Shown: in pieces, positions 11,604 to 19,302 of the stretch | Numbering within the stretch: position 1 is the stretch's first letter | How the letters are laid out: each line of letters starts with the position of its first letter | Assembly: GCF_900109885.1 (NCBI RefSeq) | Contig: NZ_FOBS01000002.1 | Span: 1 to 64,000, forward strand | Reading direction: 5' to 3' | From: Syntrophus gentianae | GTDB taxonomy: Bacteria; Desulfobacterota; Syntrophia; Syntrophales; Syntrophaceae | DNA length: 64,000 nucleotides | Notes under the pieces: generated by a model | The model's input: the letters and a program-made list of their open reading frames with translations, nothing else | Database searches by the model: none | What the model was told of the DNA's origin: nothing | Made by a program: the position numbers and the translations under genes

Positions 11604-12044
11604 ATGCTTAGTCGGATTGAATGGGAACGCAGTGAATTTTCAACCTTGAGAACGCAGATGGAAGAGCTGTTTGATTCTTTCTTCGGCGACCTGACCAGCC
11701 GCTATTTCATCCCGGCCGTGGGGACCTTCGCCGATGGGCAGGTCTTTGAAAATGACCGGGAATTCGTCCTGGTCATCGCCCTCCCGGATATTGACAAGGA
11801 CGACATCGAAGTGACCGTTCAGGGCAATAATCTGACCGTAAAGACGCAATTGGCCGAAGATTACGAGAAGGACTCGGAAGGGACTGCGCACCAGAAAAGA
11901 AGAAAGCGGACCAGCATCCGGAACGTCCGGCTTCCCAATGATCTGCAGACCGACCGGATCGAGGCCTCCTTTGCGGAGGGAATGCTGAAGATCACCCTCC
12001 CCAAGCAGGAAAGAACGCTTCAACGGGTCAAGGTCAAAACCTGA
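11604..12044 (+). CDS. Hsp20 small heat-shock protein
   Basis: This 146-aa protein has a central alpha-crystallin domain (about residues 40-135) and should hold unfolding proteins in a refoldable state. The domain shows the FVLVIALPDIDKDDIEVTV strand pattern. The C-terminal GMLKITLPK matches the family A-x-x-x-n-GVL-x-i-x-x-PK signature with Met for Val. The N-terminal 35 residues are short and aromatic. Spacing of 13 bp after the Lon-like protease and 11 bp before the metallo-hydrolase indicates one operon pairing a chaperone with a protease. It may be stress-induced; no clear sigma-32 promoter could be identified upstream of the operon. Confidence 0.93.
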   Translation: MLSRIEWERSEFSTLRTQMEELFDSFFGDLTSRYFIPAVGTFADGQVFENDREFVLVIALPDIDKDDIEVTVQGNNLTVKTQLAEDYEKDSEGTAHQKRRKRTSIRNVRLPNDLQTDRIEASFAEGMLKITLPKQERTLQRVKVKT

Positions 12045-12055
12045 AGGCACCGGCC

Positions 12056-12763
12056 ATGACTGCCCTTGCTGTCGAACAGTTCCGCTATGGGGCGGATAAT
12101 CTGGGCTATCTCATCTTCGGCAATCGGACCGCCATGGCCGTGGATGGGGGCGCCGCGGATGAAATCCTGGCTTTTCTGAAAAAGCATCGGCTCGAGCTTT
12201 TGTTCGTGACCAACACCCATGGCCATTATGACCATACGCCGGGCAACGAAGCCCTGCTGAGGCATTCGCGGGCAACGTTTCTGGACTGCTCAACCCTGGC
12301 CGCCCAAGGCCGGCTGGAACTGGAGGGGGAAACCATCGCCGTTTACGCCACACCCGGCCACACCCGTGATTCGATCTGCTTCCATGTAGATTCGATGCTG
12401 CTCACCGGAGACACCCTCTTCAATGGAACGGTCGGTAACTGTTTTTCCGGCAACACCCACGGCTTTTATCTATCCATAAAAAAAATCCTGACGCTGCCAC
12501 CGTCAACGATCATCTACGCCGGGCATGATTACGTCCGGGATTCACTGACCATGGCCCGCCACCTCGAACCAGACAATCCCGCCCTCGACAAATTTCTCTC
12601 CTTTTATGACCCGGACCACGTCTATTCCACCCTGTCGGAGGAACTGCAAATCAATCCCTATCTGCGCTTCAACGAAGAGCCCATCGTCCGTCTCCTCCGC
12701 GAAATGGGACTCCCCAGCGATTCGGAGGAAGAGCGCTGGCAATCGCTCATGAGCCTGGAGTGA
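12056..12763 (+). CDS. Metallo-beta-lactamase fold hydrolase, glyoxalase II-like
   Basis: This 235-aa protein has all the di-metal ligands of the MBL fold: H55-x-H57-x-D59-H60 (THGHYDH), H102 in ATPGHT, D119 in LTGDTLF and H157 in YAGHDYV. The last 60 residues, including DNPALDKFLSFYDPDH, recall the C-terminal extension of hydroxyacylglutathione hydrolases. A role in hydrolysing thioesters made from methylglyoxal-type aldehydes would fit the adjacent alcohol dehydrogenase. The thiol partner is unknown, and substrate assignment is inference. Confidence 0.85.
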   Translation: MTALAVEQFRYGADNLGYLIFGNRTAMAVDGGAADEILAFLKKHRLELLFVTNTHGHYDHTPGNEALLRHSRATFLDCSTLAAQGRLELEGETIAVYATPGHTRDSICFHVDSMLLTGDTLFNGTVGNCFSGNTHGFYLSIKKILTLPPSTIIYAGHDYVRDSLTMARHLEPDNPALDKFLSFYDPDHVYSTLSEELQINPYLRFNEEPIVRLLREMGLPSDSEEERWQSLMSLE

Positions 12764-12800
12764 ATCTTACATAAGCCTTACATTAAGGAGGACAATGTTC

Positions 12801-13829
12801 ATGGAAGCCATGATCCTGAAAGGTCTTTCCCAATACAGGGAATCCTGGACACCCCTGGAGTCCGTGGAACTCCCGATCCCGGAACCCGGCCGGGGTGAAA
12901 TCCTTTTGAAGGTCTCCGCCTGCGGAGTCTGCCATACGGAGCTGGATGAAATTGAAGGCCGGACTCCCCCGCCCCGTTTTCCCGTCATTCCGGGGCATCA
13001 GGTGGTTGGCAGGGTCGAGAAAAACGGCCCCGGAGCTTCCGCATACCGGATCGGCGACCGGGTCGGAGTCGGCTGGATCTATTCTTCCTGCGGGCAATGC
13101 CGGGAATGCCGGGAGGGGCGCGAAAATCTCTGCTCGGAATACATGGCGACGGGCCGGGACGTCCACGGAGGTTACGCCCAGTATATGGTGGTCCCGGAGT
13201 CCTTCGCTATTCCTATTCCTGAACTTTTCTCAGATATCGAGGCTGCGCCGCTTCTGTGCGCCGGGGCCATCGGGTACCGGTCGCTGCGGCTGACGGGACT
13301 GGAAGACGGCCAGAACCTGGGATTGACGGGTTTCGGGGCTTCGGCCCATCTCGTCCTCAAGATGGTGCGACAACGCTATCCTTCGACAGACGTTTATGTC
13401 TTTGCCCGAAGCGCCAGGGAACAGGACTTCGCCCGTCAACTCGGCGCCGTCTGGGCGGGGGACACAACGGAATCTTCGCCACGGAAGCTCGCTGCCATCA
13501 TAGACACGACACCGGCCTGGAAACCCATTGTCGAAGCCCTGCGAAATCTGGAAAAGGGGGGACGGCTCGTCATCAATGCCATCCGCAAGGAAGAAAGCGA
13601 CAAAAGCGAATTGCTGAATCTGGATTATCCCGATCATCTCTGGCTGGAAAAGGAAATCAAGAGCGTGGCCAATGTCACCCGCCAGGATATCCGGGAATTT
13701 CTCGCCCTGGCCGCCGAAATTCCCCTTCATCCCGAAACGCAGGAATATGAATTGCATGATGCCAACCGGGCTCTGGCTGAGCTCAAAGAGGGAAAAGTCC
13801 GGGGCGGCAAAGTGCTGGTCATGCGTTGA
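12801..13829 (+). CDS. Zinc-dependent alcohol dehydrogenase
   Basis: This 342-aa medium-chain dehydrogenase is expected to oxidise or reduce an alcohol/aldehyde pair with NAD(P). The N-terminal catalytic domain has CGVCHTEL (catalytic zinc Cys), PGHQVVG in place of the usual GHE, and the four-Cys structural zinc loop CGQCRECREGRENLC. The third catalytic zinc Cys is in PLLCAGAIGY, and the Rossmann motif is GLTGFGASAHL. GHQ instead of GHE is, as I recall, found in one subgroup of these enzymes. The second ATG (12801) lies 9 nt after aaggagg, a better spacing than the first ATG (12795), only 3 nt away. It ends the protease-chaperone run. Confidence 0.88.
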   Translation: MEAMILKGLSQYRESWTPLESVELPIPEPGRGEILLKVSACGVCHTELDEIEGRTPPPRFPVIPGHQVVGRVEKNGPGASAYRIGDRVGVGWIYSSCGQCRECREGRENLCSEYMATGRDVHGGYAQYMVVPESFAIPIPELFSDIEAAPLLCAGAIGYRSLRLTGLEDGQNLGLTGFGASAHLVLKMVRQRYPSTDVYVFARSAREQDFARQLGAVWAGDTTESSPRKLAAIIDTTPAWKPIVEALRNLEKGGRLVINAIRKEESDKSELLNLDYPDHLWLEKEIKSVANVTRQDIREFLALAAEIPLHPETQEYELHDANRALAELKEGKVRGGKVLVMR

Positions 13830-13967
13830 GAGAACACCTGAAAACTTCGAACCCCGGGTCAAAGAGGAACAGCAAGGCGGCAACGCAGGCGCATCCAGCC
13901 ATACGTCAAAGAGCCGCCAACCTGACAAAATCTGAACACCATACACACATGATTTGATGAATTGACG

Positions 13968-14867
13968 ATGATGGCTCCCATATCCAACCCAGAAATTCGC
14001 CTGGAACAGCTTTCACAATCCATTGCCCGGATGCCGAGTCTTTCCGTCACCATGATGAAAGTCCTGGAAATCTGCAATGCTCCCGAAACCTCACCGGATG
14101 ATTTGAACCGCGTTATCTCCCTGGACCCGATTCTTGCCGGCAAGGTGCTCAGGTTGATCAATTCCGCCTATTATTCCCTGCGCAGTCCCGTCACGTCATT
14201 GACACGAGCCGTGATTCTACTCGGGATCAATACCGTGAAAAATCTTGCCCTGAGTGCCGCCGTACTGAAATCCCTGGAAGGTAAAAATTCCTTCCGCGGG
14301 CTTTGTGCAAGCGACTTCTGGCTTCATTCACTCGGCGTCGGAGTGGCCGCCAAATTTCTTGCAGCGGAACTGGGCGTTCCCTTGGCGGAAAGAGAGGAAT
14401 ATTTTGTCGCGGGACTCCTCCACGATCTGGGGAAAATCCCCCTGAATCGGGAATATGCCCCGGAGTATTCGGAGGCCTTAAAAAAAGCGGAGCAGGAAAA
14501 CAGGTCCCTGCACCAGACAGAAGAGGAGATCTTCGGTTTCAATCACTGTCTCGTGGGAGAAATGATTATCGACAAGTGGCAGTTGGGAAGGATCTTTCTC
14601 AATACCCTGCGCCATCATCATCACCCGGTGGACGCCAAGGGTGACAATCGTTCTTTTATCTCAATTGTATCTCTGGCTGATTTTCTGATCAACACACTGG
14701 GAATCGGTTCAGCGGGTAACCCGGTAAAAAACCAGGATATCCTGCCGGCCCTGATCCGGATTCATGATGCAAACATGGACCAGTCCTCGCTCTATAACCT
14801 TCAGAGCACCGTACTGGAAGAAATCGAAAAGGCCAAAATTTTTCTTCAGATCAGCCGGGAAAACTAA
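13968..14867 (+). CDS. HDOD-domain signalling protein
   Basis: This protein of about 300 aa is made almost entirely of an HDOD domain, a relative of HD phosphohydrolases used in bacterial regulation and chemotaxis-like signalling. The N-terminal part shows LPSLSVTMMKVLEI-like text (here MPSLSVTMMK), followed by SLDPILAGKVLRLINSAYYS, the classic HDOD opening. It keeps an HD pair in GLLHDLGKIPL and a later HHHHP run. The biochemical activity of HDOD proteins is usually unknown. An ATG at 13968 was chosen; an in-frame TTG at 13962 and an ATG at 13971 are alternatives, and the ribosome-binding site is weak. Its stop codon interlocks with that of the convergent hemerythrin gene (ctaa shared). Confidence 0.88.
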   Translation: MMAPISNPEIRLEQLSQSIARMPSLSVTMMKVLEICNAPETSPDDLNRVISLDPILAGKVLRLINSAYYSLRSPVTSLTRAVILLGINTVKNLALSAAVLKSLEGKNSFRGLCASDFWLHSLGVGVAAKFLAAELGVPLAEREEYFVAGLLHDLGKIPLNREYAPEYSEALKKAEQENRSLHQTEEEIFGFNHCLVGEMIIDKWQLGRIFLNTLRHHHHPVDAKGDNRSFISIVSLADFLINTLGIGSAGNPVKNQDILPALIRIHDANMDQSSLYNLQSTVLEEIEKAKIFLQISREN

Positions 14868-15331
14868 CCTTCTCTTTCTTTGCACTGCATCAGCAGGAGA
14901 AAGTATTCGGCAGCCACTTTAGCCGCCGGGTAAAGGATTTCTTCTTCCATCTGGGCATGAAGGATGAAGCGGTCGACGAATTTGACCTCTCCCTTACGGC
15001 CCAGGACAAGGGCGGCTTTAGAGATCTCACGAAGAGCCGTCACAAGGGTCCTGTGGTCTTCAAAGAGTTCTTCATAGAGCCCACCTTTCAAATCAGCGGC
15101 AATATCCTCCAAAGACTTCATTGAATCGGCAATCTGTCCTTCGGCTAGCTGGGGCAGAACTTGCAGGGCGGGCAAAACCCTTTCTTCTTCCTTGATGGCG
15201 TGCATGTAAAAAAGCTCCATCACGGCGCGCGCCGCCGCGCCAAGATCATTGTCCTCCTTCGTGAGGGCGTAAAGCTGTTCACGCAACTCCAGATGTTCAA
15301 ACCTAAGTGTTTGAGGAACCTTCAGCTCCAT
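14864..15331 (-). CDS. Hemerythrin-like HHE-domain protein
   Basis: This 155-aa four-helix protein resembles hemerythrin-type cation-binding proteins that hold a di-iron site for O2, NO or redox sensing. Candidate ligands are in RFEHLELR, FYMHAIKEEE, LFEDHRTL and FILHAQMEEEILYP, one per helix with neighbouring acidic residues. The start at 15331 follows gaggg at 7 nt; an in-frame ATG five codons upstream lacks a good site. The gene is convergent with the HDOD gene and overlaps it by 4 bp. In an anaerobe, oxygen or NO protection is plausible but inferred. Confidence 0.82.
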   Translation of the reverse strand: MELKVPQTLRFEHLELREQLYALTKEDNDLGAAARAVMELFYMHAIKEEERVLPALQVLPQLAEGQIADSMKSLEDIAADLKGGLYEELFEDHRTLVTALREISKAALVLGRKGEVKFVDRFILHAQMEEEILYPAAKVAAEYFLLLMQCKEREG

Positions 15332-15390
15332 AATGTACCCTCGCAACTTTCAATCCGGTCGGCATTCCGCAAAAAAGTTCTAAACAGCCC

Positions 15391-15414
15391 CAGGGGGCTT
15401 TTTCTCGCCCCCTG
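15391..15414 (-). terminator. Probable terminator hairpin
   Basis: Perfect inverted repeat cagggggc / gccccctg with an 8-nt loop, 34 bp beyond the stop of the 59-aa minus-strand gene. The T-run that follows on that strand is weak and delayed, so termination is likely but not certain. Confidence 0.5.
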
Positions 15415-15448
15415 AGCATCTCCGTCTTGTTGAGGCAAACCGGATTTA

Positions 15449-15628
15449 TTACCCCCCACAACGCTTGATCAGCTCGTTTACAAGAGTCATCCGTTTTTTA
15501 ATAAAATCGCGATAATCTCTGTGTCCAATATCCGTTGCAGCGAGTGCCCGTTCCAGCGGCGTAATAGCTGCCTTCAGCAATTCAATGGCTTCCTTCGCTT
15601 CCTCGTCGGTCAATTCAACAGTTACCAT
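15449..15628 (-). CDS. Small conserved-looking hypothetical protein, 59 aa
   Basis: This is a short acidic/helical protein beginning MVTVELTDEEAKEAIELLK and ending LIKRCGG. It has an excellent ribosome-binding site (aaaggag, 9 nt before the ATG), tandem stop codons, and a terminator-like hairpin downstream, all of which support a real gene. The sequence predicts two or three amphipathic helices with no membrane segment. It lies between the hemerythrin-like gene (same strand, downstream) and htrA (opposite strand). I do not recognise the family and assign no function. Confidence 0.65.
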   Translation of the reverse strand: MVTVELTDEEAKEAIELLKAAITPLERALAATDIGHRDYRDFIKKRMTLVNELIKRCGG

Positions 15629-16076
15629 CTCATGTCTCCTTTCTTCTGAATTGAATGTTGCTGTTTCTTAACTTCATCCTAAAAAACGTCCCGATGGTTT
15701 AAGGGATATTCATACCACCAGAAGACAACCGGCCCTCAATCACAGATACTCCAGGTACATGGATACGGTAGTTTTATAACACATTTTTTCAAGAATGTGT
15801 AGGAGATAATCAACGAATGTGCGTAATGGTCCATGATGTTCAGAACTTGCGCTCAGAGCAAACCGGTCCAATGCTTCCACTGCCCGGTTCTCCCGGTTTC
15901 CCGCATGCCCCTCTCAAGCGGCGAGTGCATCCCCAAACCGTCAAAAAAACAAAATAGACAAAAGTTTGCATCTATGGTTAATTTCTGCCTGCGTTCGATA
16001 GAAAATGGCATTAGCAGGAAATCTCCCGCAGGGCATTTCTAAATTGGCATAACAAGATATCAGGGGGTTGTTTAAA
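15629..16076. other. Intergenic region upstream of htrA, with one inverted repeat
   Basis: This is 448 bp between divergent genes. It contains the perfect inverted repeat acacatt/aatgtgt at 15779-15785 and 15794-15800 (8-nt loop), a possible operator or small hairpin. Promoters for the 59-aa gene and for htrA must lie here, but no confident -35/-10 pair was found. No coding sequence is convincing. Confidence 0.4.
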
Positions 16077-17597
16077 ATGACACGAAACGGTCAAAGTAAA
16101 TTTGTCTTGGGGATTCTGATGTTTCTGATGATGAGCTGGGTTCTGATGCCCGCTTTCCCTTTTCCGGCGGCCACGCTGTTCTTTGAATCGGGAAAGGCTT
16201 ACGCCCGCGAAGGAGCTCCAGGCTCCGGGGCTCCCGCTTCTTTGGCTGATCTGACAGAGAAGCTCGGTCCCTCCGTCGTGAATATCAGCACCACCAAAGT
16301 CATAAAAAGCAGATCCGGCAGAGGCTCCGGCGGAGAGACGCCCTTTGACCGATTTTTCGGCAACGATGAATTTTTCCGTCGATTCTTTGGTGATCTTCCC
16401 GAAAGGGAGCTCAAGCAGCGAAGTCTTGGATCGGGATTCATCATCTCCAGTGACGGGTATATCTTCACCAACAATCACGTCGTGGAAAAAGCCGACAAAA
16501 TCCGGGTGAAATTATCGTCGGGAAAAGAATATGACGCCGAGATCAAGGGGAGAGATTCCAACACCGATATCGCGCTGATCAAAATCAAGGCGGATAAGCC
16601 TCTGCCCATTGTCGCACTGGGTAATTCCGACAAGTTGCGCGTCGGGGAATGGGTCTTTGCCATCGGCAATCCCTTCGGCCTGGATCATACCGTCACGACA
16701 GGAATCATCAGCGCCAAGGGAAGGATGATCGGTTCGGGCCCCTATGACAATTTTCTGCAAACCGATGCCTCCATCAATCCGGGAAACAGCGGCGGCCCTC
16801 TTTTCAACATGGCCGGCGAGGTGGTGGGAATCAACACGGCCATTGTGGCCCATGGCCAGGGAATCGGTTTTGCCATTCCCATCAACATGGCCAAAGATAT
16901 TCTCGATGACCTGAAATCCAAGGGGAAGGTGACCCGCGGCTGGCTCGGCATCACCGTACAGGACATCACGGAAGAGATTGCGGCGAACCTCAAAATCAAG
17001 AATCAACAGGGCGCATTGGTCGGCCAGGTCATGGAAGGAGAACCGGGCGACAAGGCAGGCCTGAAATCGGGCGATATCATCATTCAGATTGACGGAAAAA
17101 CCATCAACAACTCGAAGGATCTGCTCAACACCGTGGCCGGGCTGAAGGTGGGAAGAACCGTTCAGATCACGGCGTTGAGAGACGGGAAGGAGATAACGCG
17201 TTCGGCCATTGTCGGTGAACGAAGGGATACTTTGCAGGCAGCGAAGGACTCGATCCCGGACACACTGGGAATGACCGTCCAGGAAATCACCCCGGAAATG
17301 GCGAAGCATCTGCGACGCAAAACACAGGGCGGCGTCATGATTACAAAAATCCGTTCGGGATCGCCGGCGGATGAGGCCGGGCTTCAGGTCCAGGATATCA
17401 TCCTTTCGATCAACAGGAAGGCCATCCGCTCGCTGAAAGATTACTTGAACGCCATTGCCCGGAAACCGGAAAACGGCAATTGGCTGCTGCTCATTCAAAG
17501 AGGCGGATCATCCTTTTTTGTGACCCTGGAGAGCGCAAAGGAAAAGGTGGAGCCGGATCGGAATGCAGGGCCGGAGCAGGAGGAGGATCAGGAATAG
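16077..17597 (+). CDS. HtrA/DegP-family periplasmic serine endoprotease
   Basis: This 506-aa precursor degrades or refolds misfolded envelope proteins in the periplasm. Residues ~1-42 form a signal peptide (basic start, hydrophobic LGILMFLMMSWVLM, cleavage near AYA). The trypsin-like domain carries the triad His134 (FTNNHVV), Asp164 (SNTDIALI) and Ser238 (NPGNSGGPLFN), followed by two PDZ domains (about 300-390 and 400-490). The ATG at 16077 lies 9 nt after aggggg; a TTG three codons earlier has no such site. Two PDZ domains and a Do-type Q-linker region make it a DegP/DegQ/MucD relative. The phosphatase gene follows after 23 bp and is probably co-transcribed. Confidence 0.95.
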   Translation: MTRNGQSKFVLGILMFLMMSWVLMPAFPFPAATLFFESGKAYAREGAPGSGAPASLADLTEKLGPSVVNISTTKVIKSRSGRGSGGETPFDRFFGNDEFFRRFFGDLPERELKQRSLGSGFIISSDGYIFTNNHVVEKADKIRVKLSSGKEYDAEIKGRDSNTDIALIKIKADKPLPIVALGNSDKLRVGEWVFAIGNPFGLDHTVTTGIISAKGRMIGSGPYDNFLQTDASINPGNSGGPLFNMAGEVVGINTAIVAHGQGIGFAIPINMAKDILDDLKSKGKVTRGWLGITVQDITEEIAANLKIKNQQGALVGQVMEGEPGDKAGLKSGDIIIQIDGKTINNSKDLLNTVAGLKVGRTVQITALRDGKEITRSAIVGERRDTLQAAKDSIPDTLGMTVQEITPEMAKHLRRKTQGGVMITKIRSGSPADEAGLQVQDIILSINRKAIRSLKDYLNAIARKPENGNWLLLIQRGGSSFFVTLESAKEKVEPDRNAGPEQEEDQE

Positions 17598-17620
17598 TCT
17601 CTTTGTTTCGGAGATTCTCG

Positions 17621-18262
17621 ATGGAAAGGACCTTTGCCATTGGGGATATCCATGGCTGCCTGGACCAGCTGAAAGGGATGATTTCCCTGCTGGACATCGA
17701 CAGGGAGCGGGATAACCTCGTTTTTGTCGGTGACTACATTGATCGGGGACCCGACTCGAGGGGCGTTGTCGATTTCATCCTCGATCTGAAAAGGGATCTG
17801 AAACATGTGGTCTGCCTCCGGGGCAATCACGAGGAAATGTTTCTCGACTTCTACCTGGAAAGGAAAAATGGCCCGCTCTTTCTGAGAAACGGCGGCAGGG
17901 AAACCCTCTCTTCCTACGGATTGAAGAAAACAGCGGAAGGAAAGACCGTCGATCTGCCGGATGAGCACCTTCAGTTCCTGACAGCCCTTCCCTTTTACTT
18001 TGAAATGGAGGATTTCATCTTCGTTCATGCGGGGCTGAGGCCAGGCCTGTCCCTGGAAGAGCAGGACCCTTACGACCTGCTCTGGATCCGTCATGAATTT
18101 TTCTTTTCCGAGGAAGAGTTCCCCAAAGTTGTGGTTTTCGGTCACACACCCTTTTCCCGGCCCCTGCTTGAAGAAAATAAAATCGGCATTGATACGGGGG
18201 CGGTCTACGGGGGAAAACTGACCTGCATCGAACTTCCGGACAGAAAGATTTATCAGGTATAA
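17621..18262 (+). CDS. Metallophosphoesterase, PrpA/PrpB-type protein phosphatase
   Basis: This 213-aa calcineurin-like phosphoesterase resembles bacterial serine/threonine phosphatases of the PP1-like PrpA group. Metal and active-site motifs are complete: GDIHGC (D9, H11), VGDYIDRGPDS (D38), RGNHEEM (N69, H70), FVHAGLRPG and VFGHTPF. The start at 17621 has ggag 8 nt upstream; the same frame is open farther upstream inside htrA but that part is not homologous. Its position 23 bp after htrA suggests a shared envelope-stress message, in line with the known link of PrpA to misfolded-protein responses in enterobacteria. The link is inference here. Confidence 0.88.
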   Translation: MERTFAIGDIHGCLDQLKGMISLLDIDRERDNLVFVGDYIDRGPDSRGVVDFILDLKRDLKHVVCLRGNHEEMFLDFYLERKNGPLFLRNGGRETLSSYGLKKTAEGKTVDLPDEHLQFLTALPFYFEMEDFIFVHAGLRPGLSLEEQDPYDLLWIRHEFFFSEEEFPKVVVFGHTPFSRPLLEENKIGIDTGAVYGGKLTCIELPDRKIYQV

Positions 18263-18366
18263 AGGGCAAGCCAGGGGGAATAGCAAGGGCAGCGGCTTTC
18301 ACGCTACTTCGAGAAGCCGCAGATTGGAAGTCTCCGCGGCAGAAAGATTTTGGTCCAGATCCGGGA

Positions 18367-19191
18367 TTACAGTTCCCGGCGGAGAAAGGTTACGGCGTTG
18401 CGGAAGATCTGCAGTCCCTGGCCCTCTTCCGGCAATTTTTCCCGGGTCCAGCGGGGATGGTTGGTGGCGTGCAGATAGGCCTCCGGATGGGGCATGAGAC
18501 CGAAGAGGCGCCCCGTTTCGTTGCAGATGCCGGCGATGGCGTCCACGGAGCCGTTGGGATTCCGGGGATAGGTCATTTCGGCCTCCCCGAAGGCTTCGTC
18601 GCAGTATTGGAGAACCACCTGCTTCTGAGCGTGCAGCCGCTTCAGGATTCCTTCGTCCCTCGGCACCAGCTTCCCTTCCCCGTGACGGACGGGGAGATAG
18701 ACCCCCTCCAGCCCCTGGGTGAAGACACAGGGGGAAGAGGCCTCCGGTTTCAGATAGACCCACCGGTCCTCGAATTTTCCGGAATCGTTATAGGTCAGGG
18801 TAACGGTCTGGGTCGCGTAATCGCCGTCAAAACCGGGAAGAAGCCCCAGTTTCACCATCAGCTGAAAGCCGTTGCAGACGCCCAGAATCAGTTTCCCCTC
18901 GGCAATGAAGCGGAGCAGCGAATCGTAAAGCCTTTCTTCCGTTCCCCGGATACGGACGTGCAGCAGGCGGTTGGCATTGGCCTTGGCGGAACCGAGGTCG
19001 TCGCCGTCGACAAATCCTCCGGGCAGGTTGAGAAAATGATAGTCATCGAGGCGCTTTTCCCCGCTGAGCAGATCACTGATGTGGACAATGTCCACCTCCT
19101 CCGAACCGGCAAGACGGCAGGCATGGGCCATCTCTCTTTCACAGTTCGTCCCGTTTCCCGTGATCACCATGGATCTTACCCGCTGCAACAT
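18367..19191 (-). CDS. purQ: Phosphoribosylformylglycinamidine synthase, glutaminase subunit
   Basis: This 274-aa class I glutamine amidotransferase supplies ammonia to PurL in step 4 of purine synthesis. It shows the nucleophile Cys106 in LGVCNGFQ, the oxyanion-region LNLPGGFVDGDD, and the His-Glu pair in MPHPEAY. At 274 aa it is longer than Bacillus-type PurQ (~227), closer to the glutaminase domain of large PurL. It lies 111 bp downstream of purL on the same strand, so the two subunits are probably co-expressed. Confidence 0.92.
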   Translation of the reverse strand: MLQRVRSMVITGNGTNCEREMAHACRLAGSEEVDIVHISDLLSGEKRLDDYHFLNLPGGFVDGDDLGSAKANANRLLHVRIRGTEERLYDSLLRFIAEGKLILGVCNGFQLMVKLGLLPGFDGDYATQTVTLTYNDSGKFEDRWVYLKPEASSPCVFTQGLEGVYLPVRHGEGKLVPRDEGILKRLHAQKQVVLQYCDEAFGEAEMTYPRNPNGSVDAIAGICNETGRLFGLMPHPEAYLHATNHPRWTREKLPEEGQGLQIFRNAVTFLRREL

Positions 19192-19302
19192 TGTCTATCC
19201 CGTCCCCTGCTTATCTTAAATTTTTCAAAAATTGTTTATGAATTGGGAAAATCCGGCTGACGGATTTTCTTCTTACCGTCCTGACCATCCCTTGCCTGTT
19301 TC

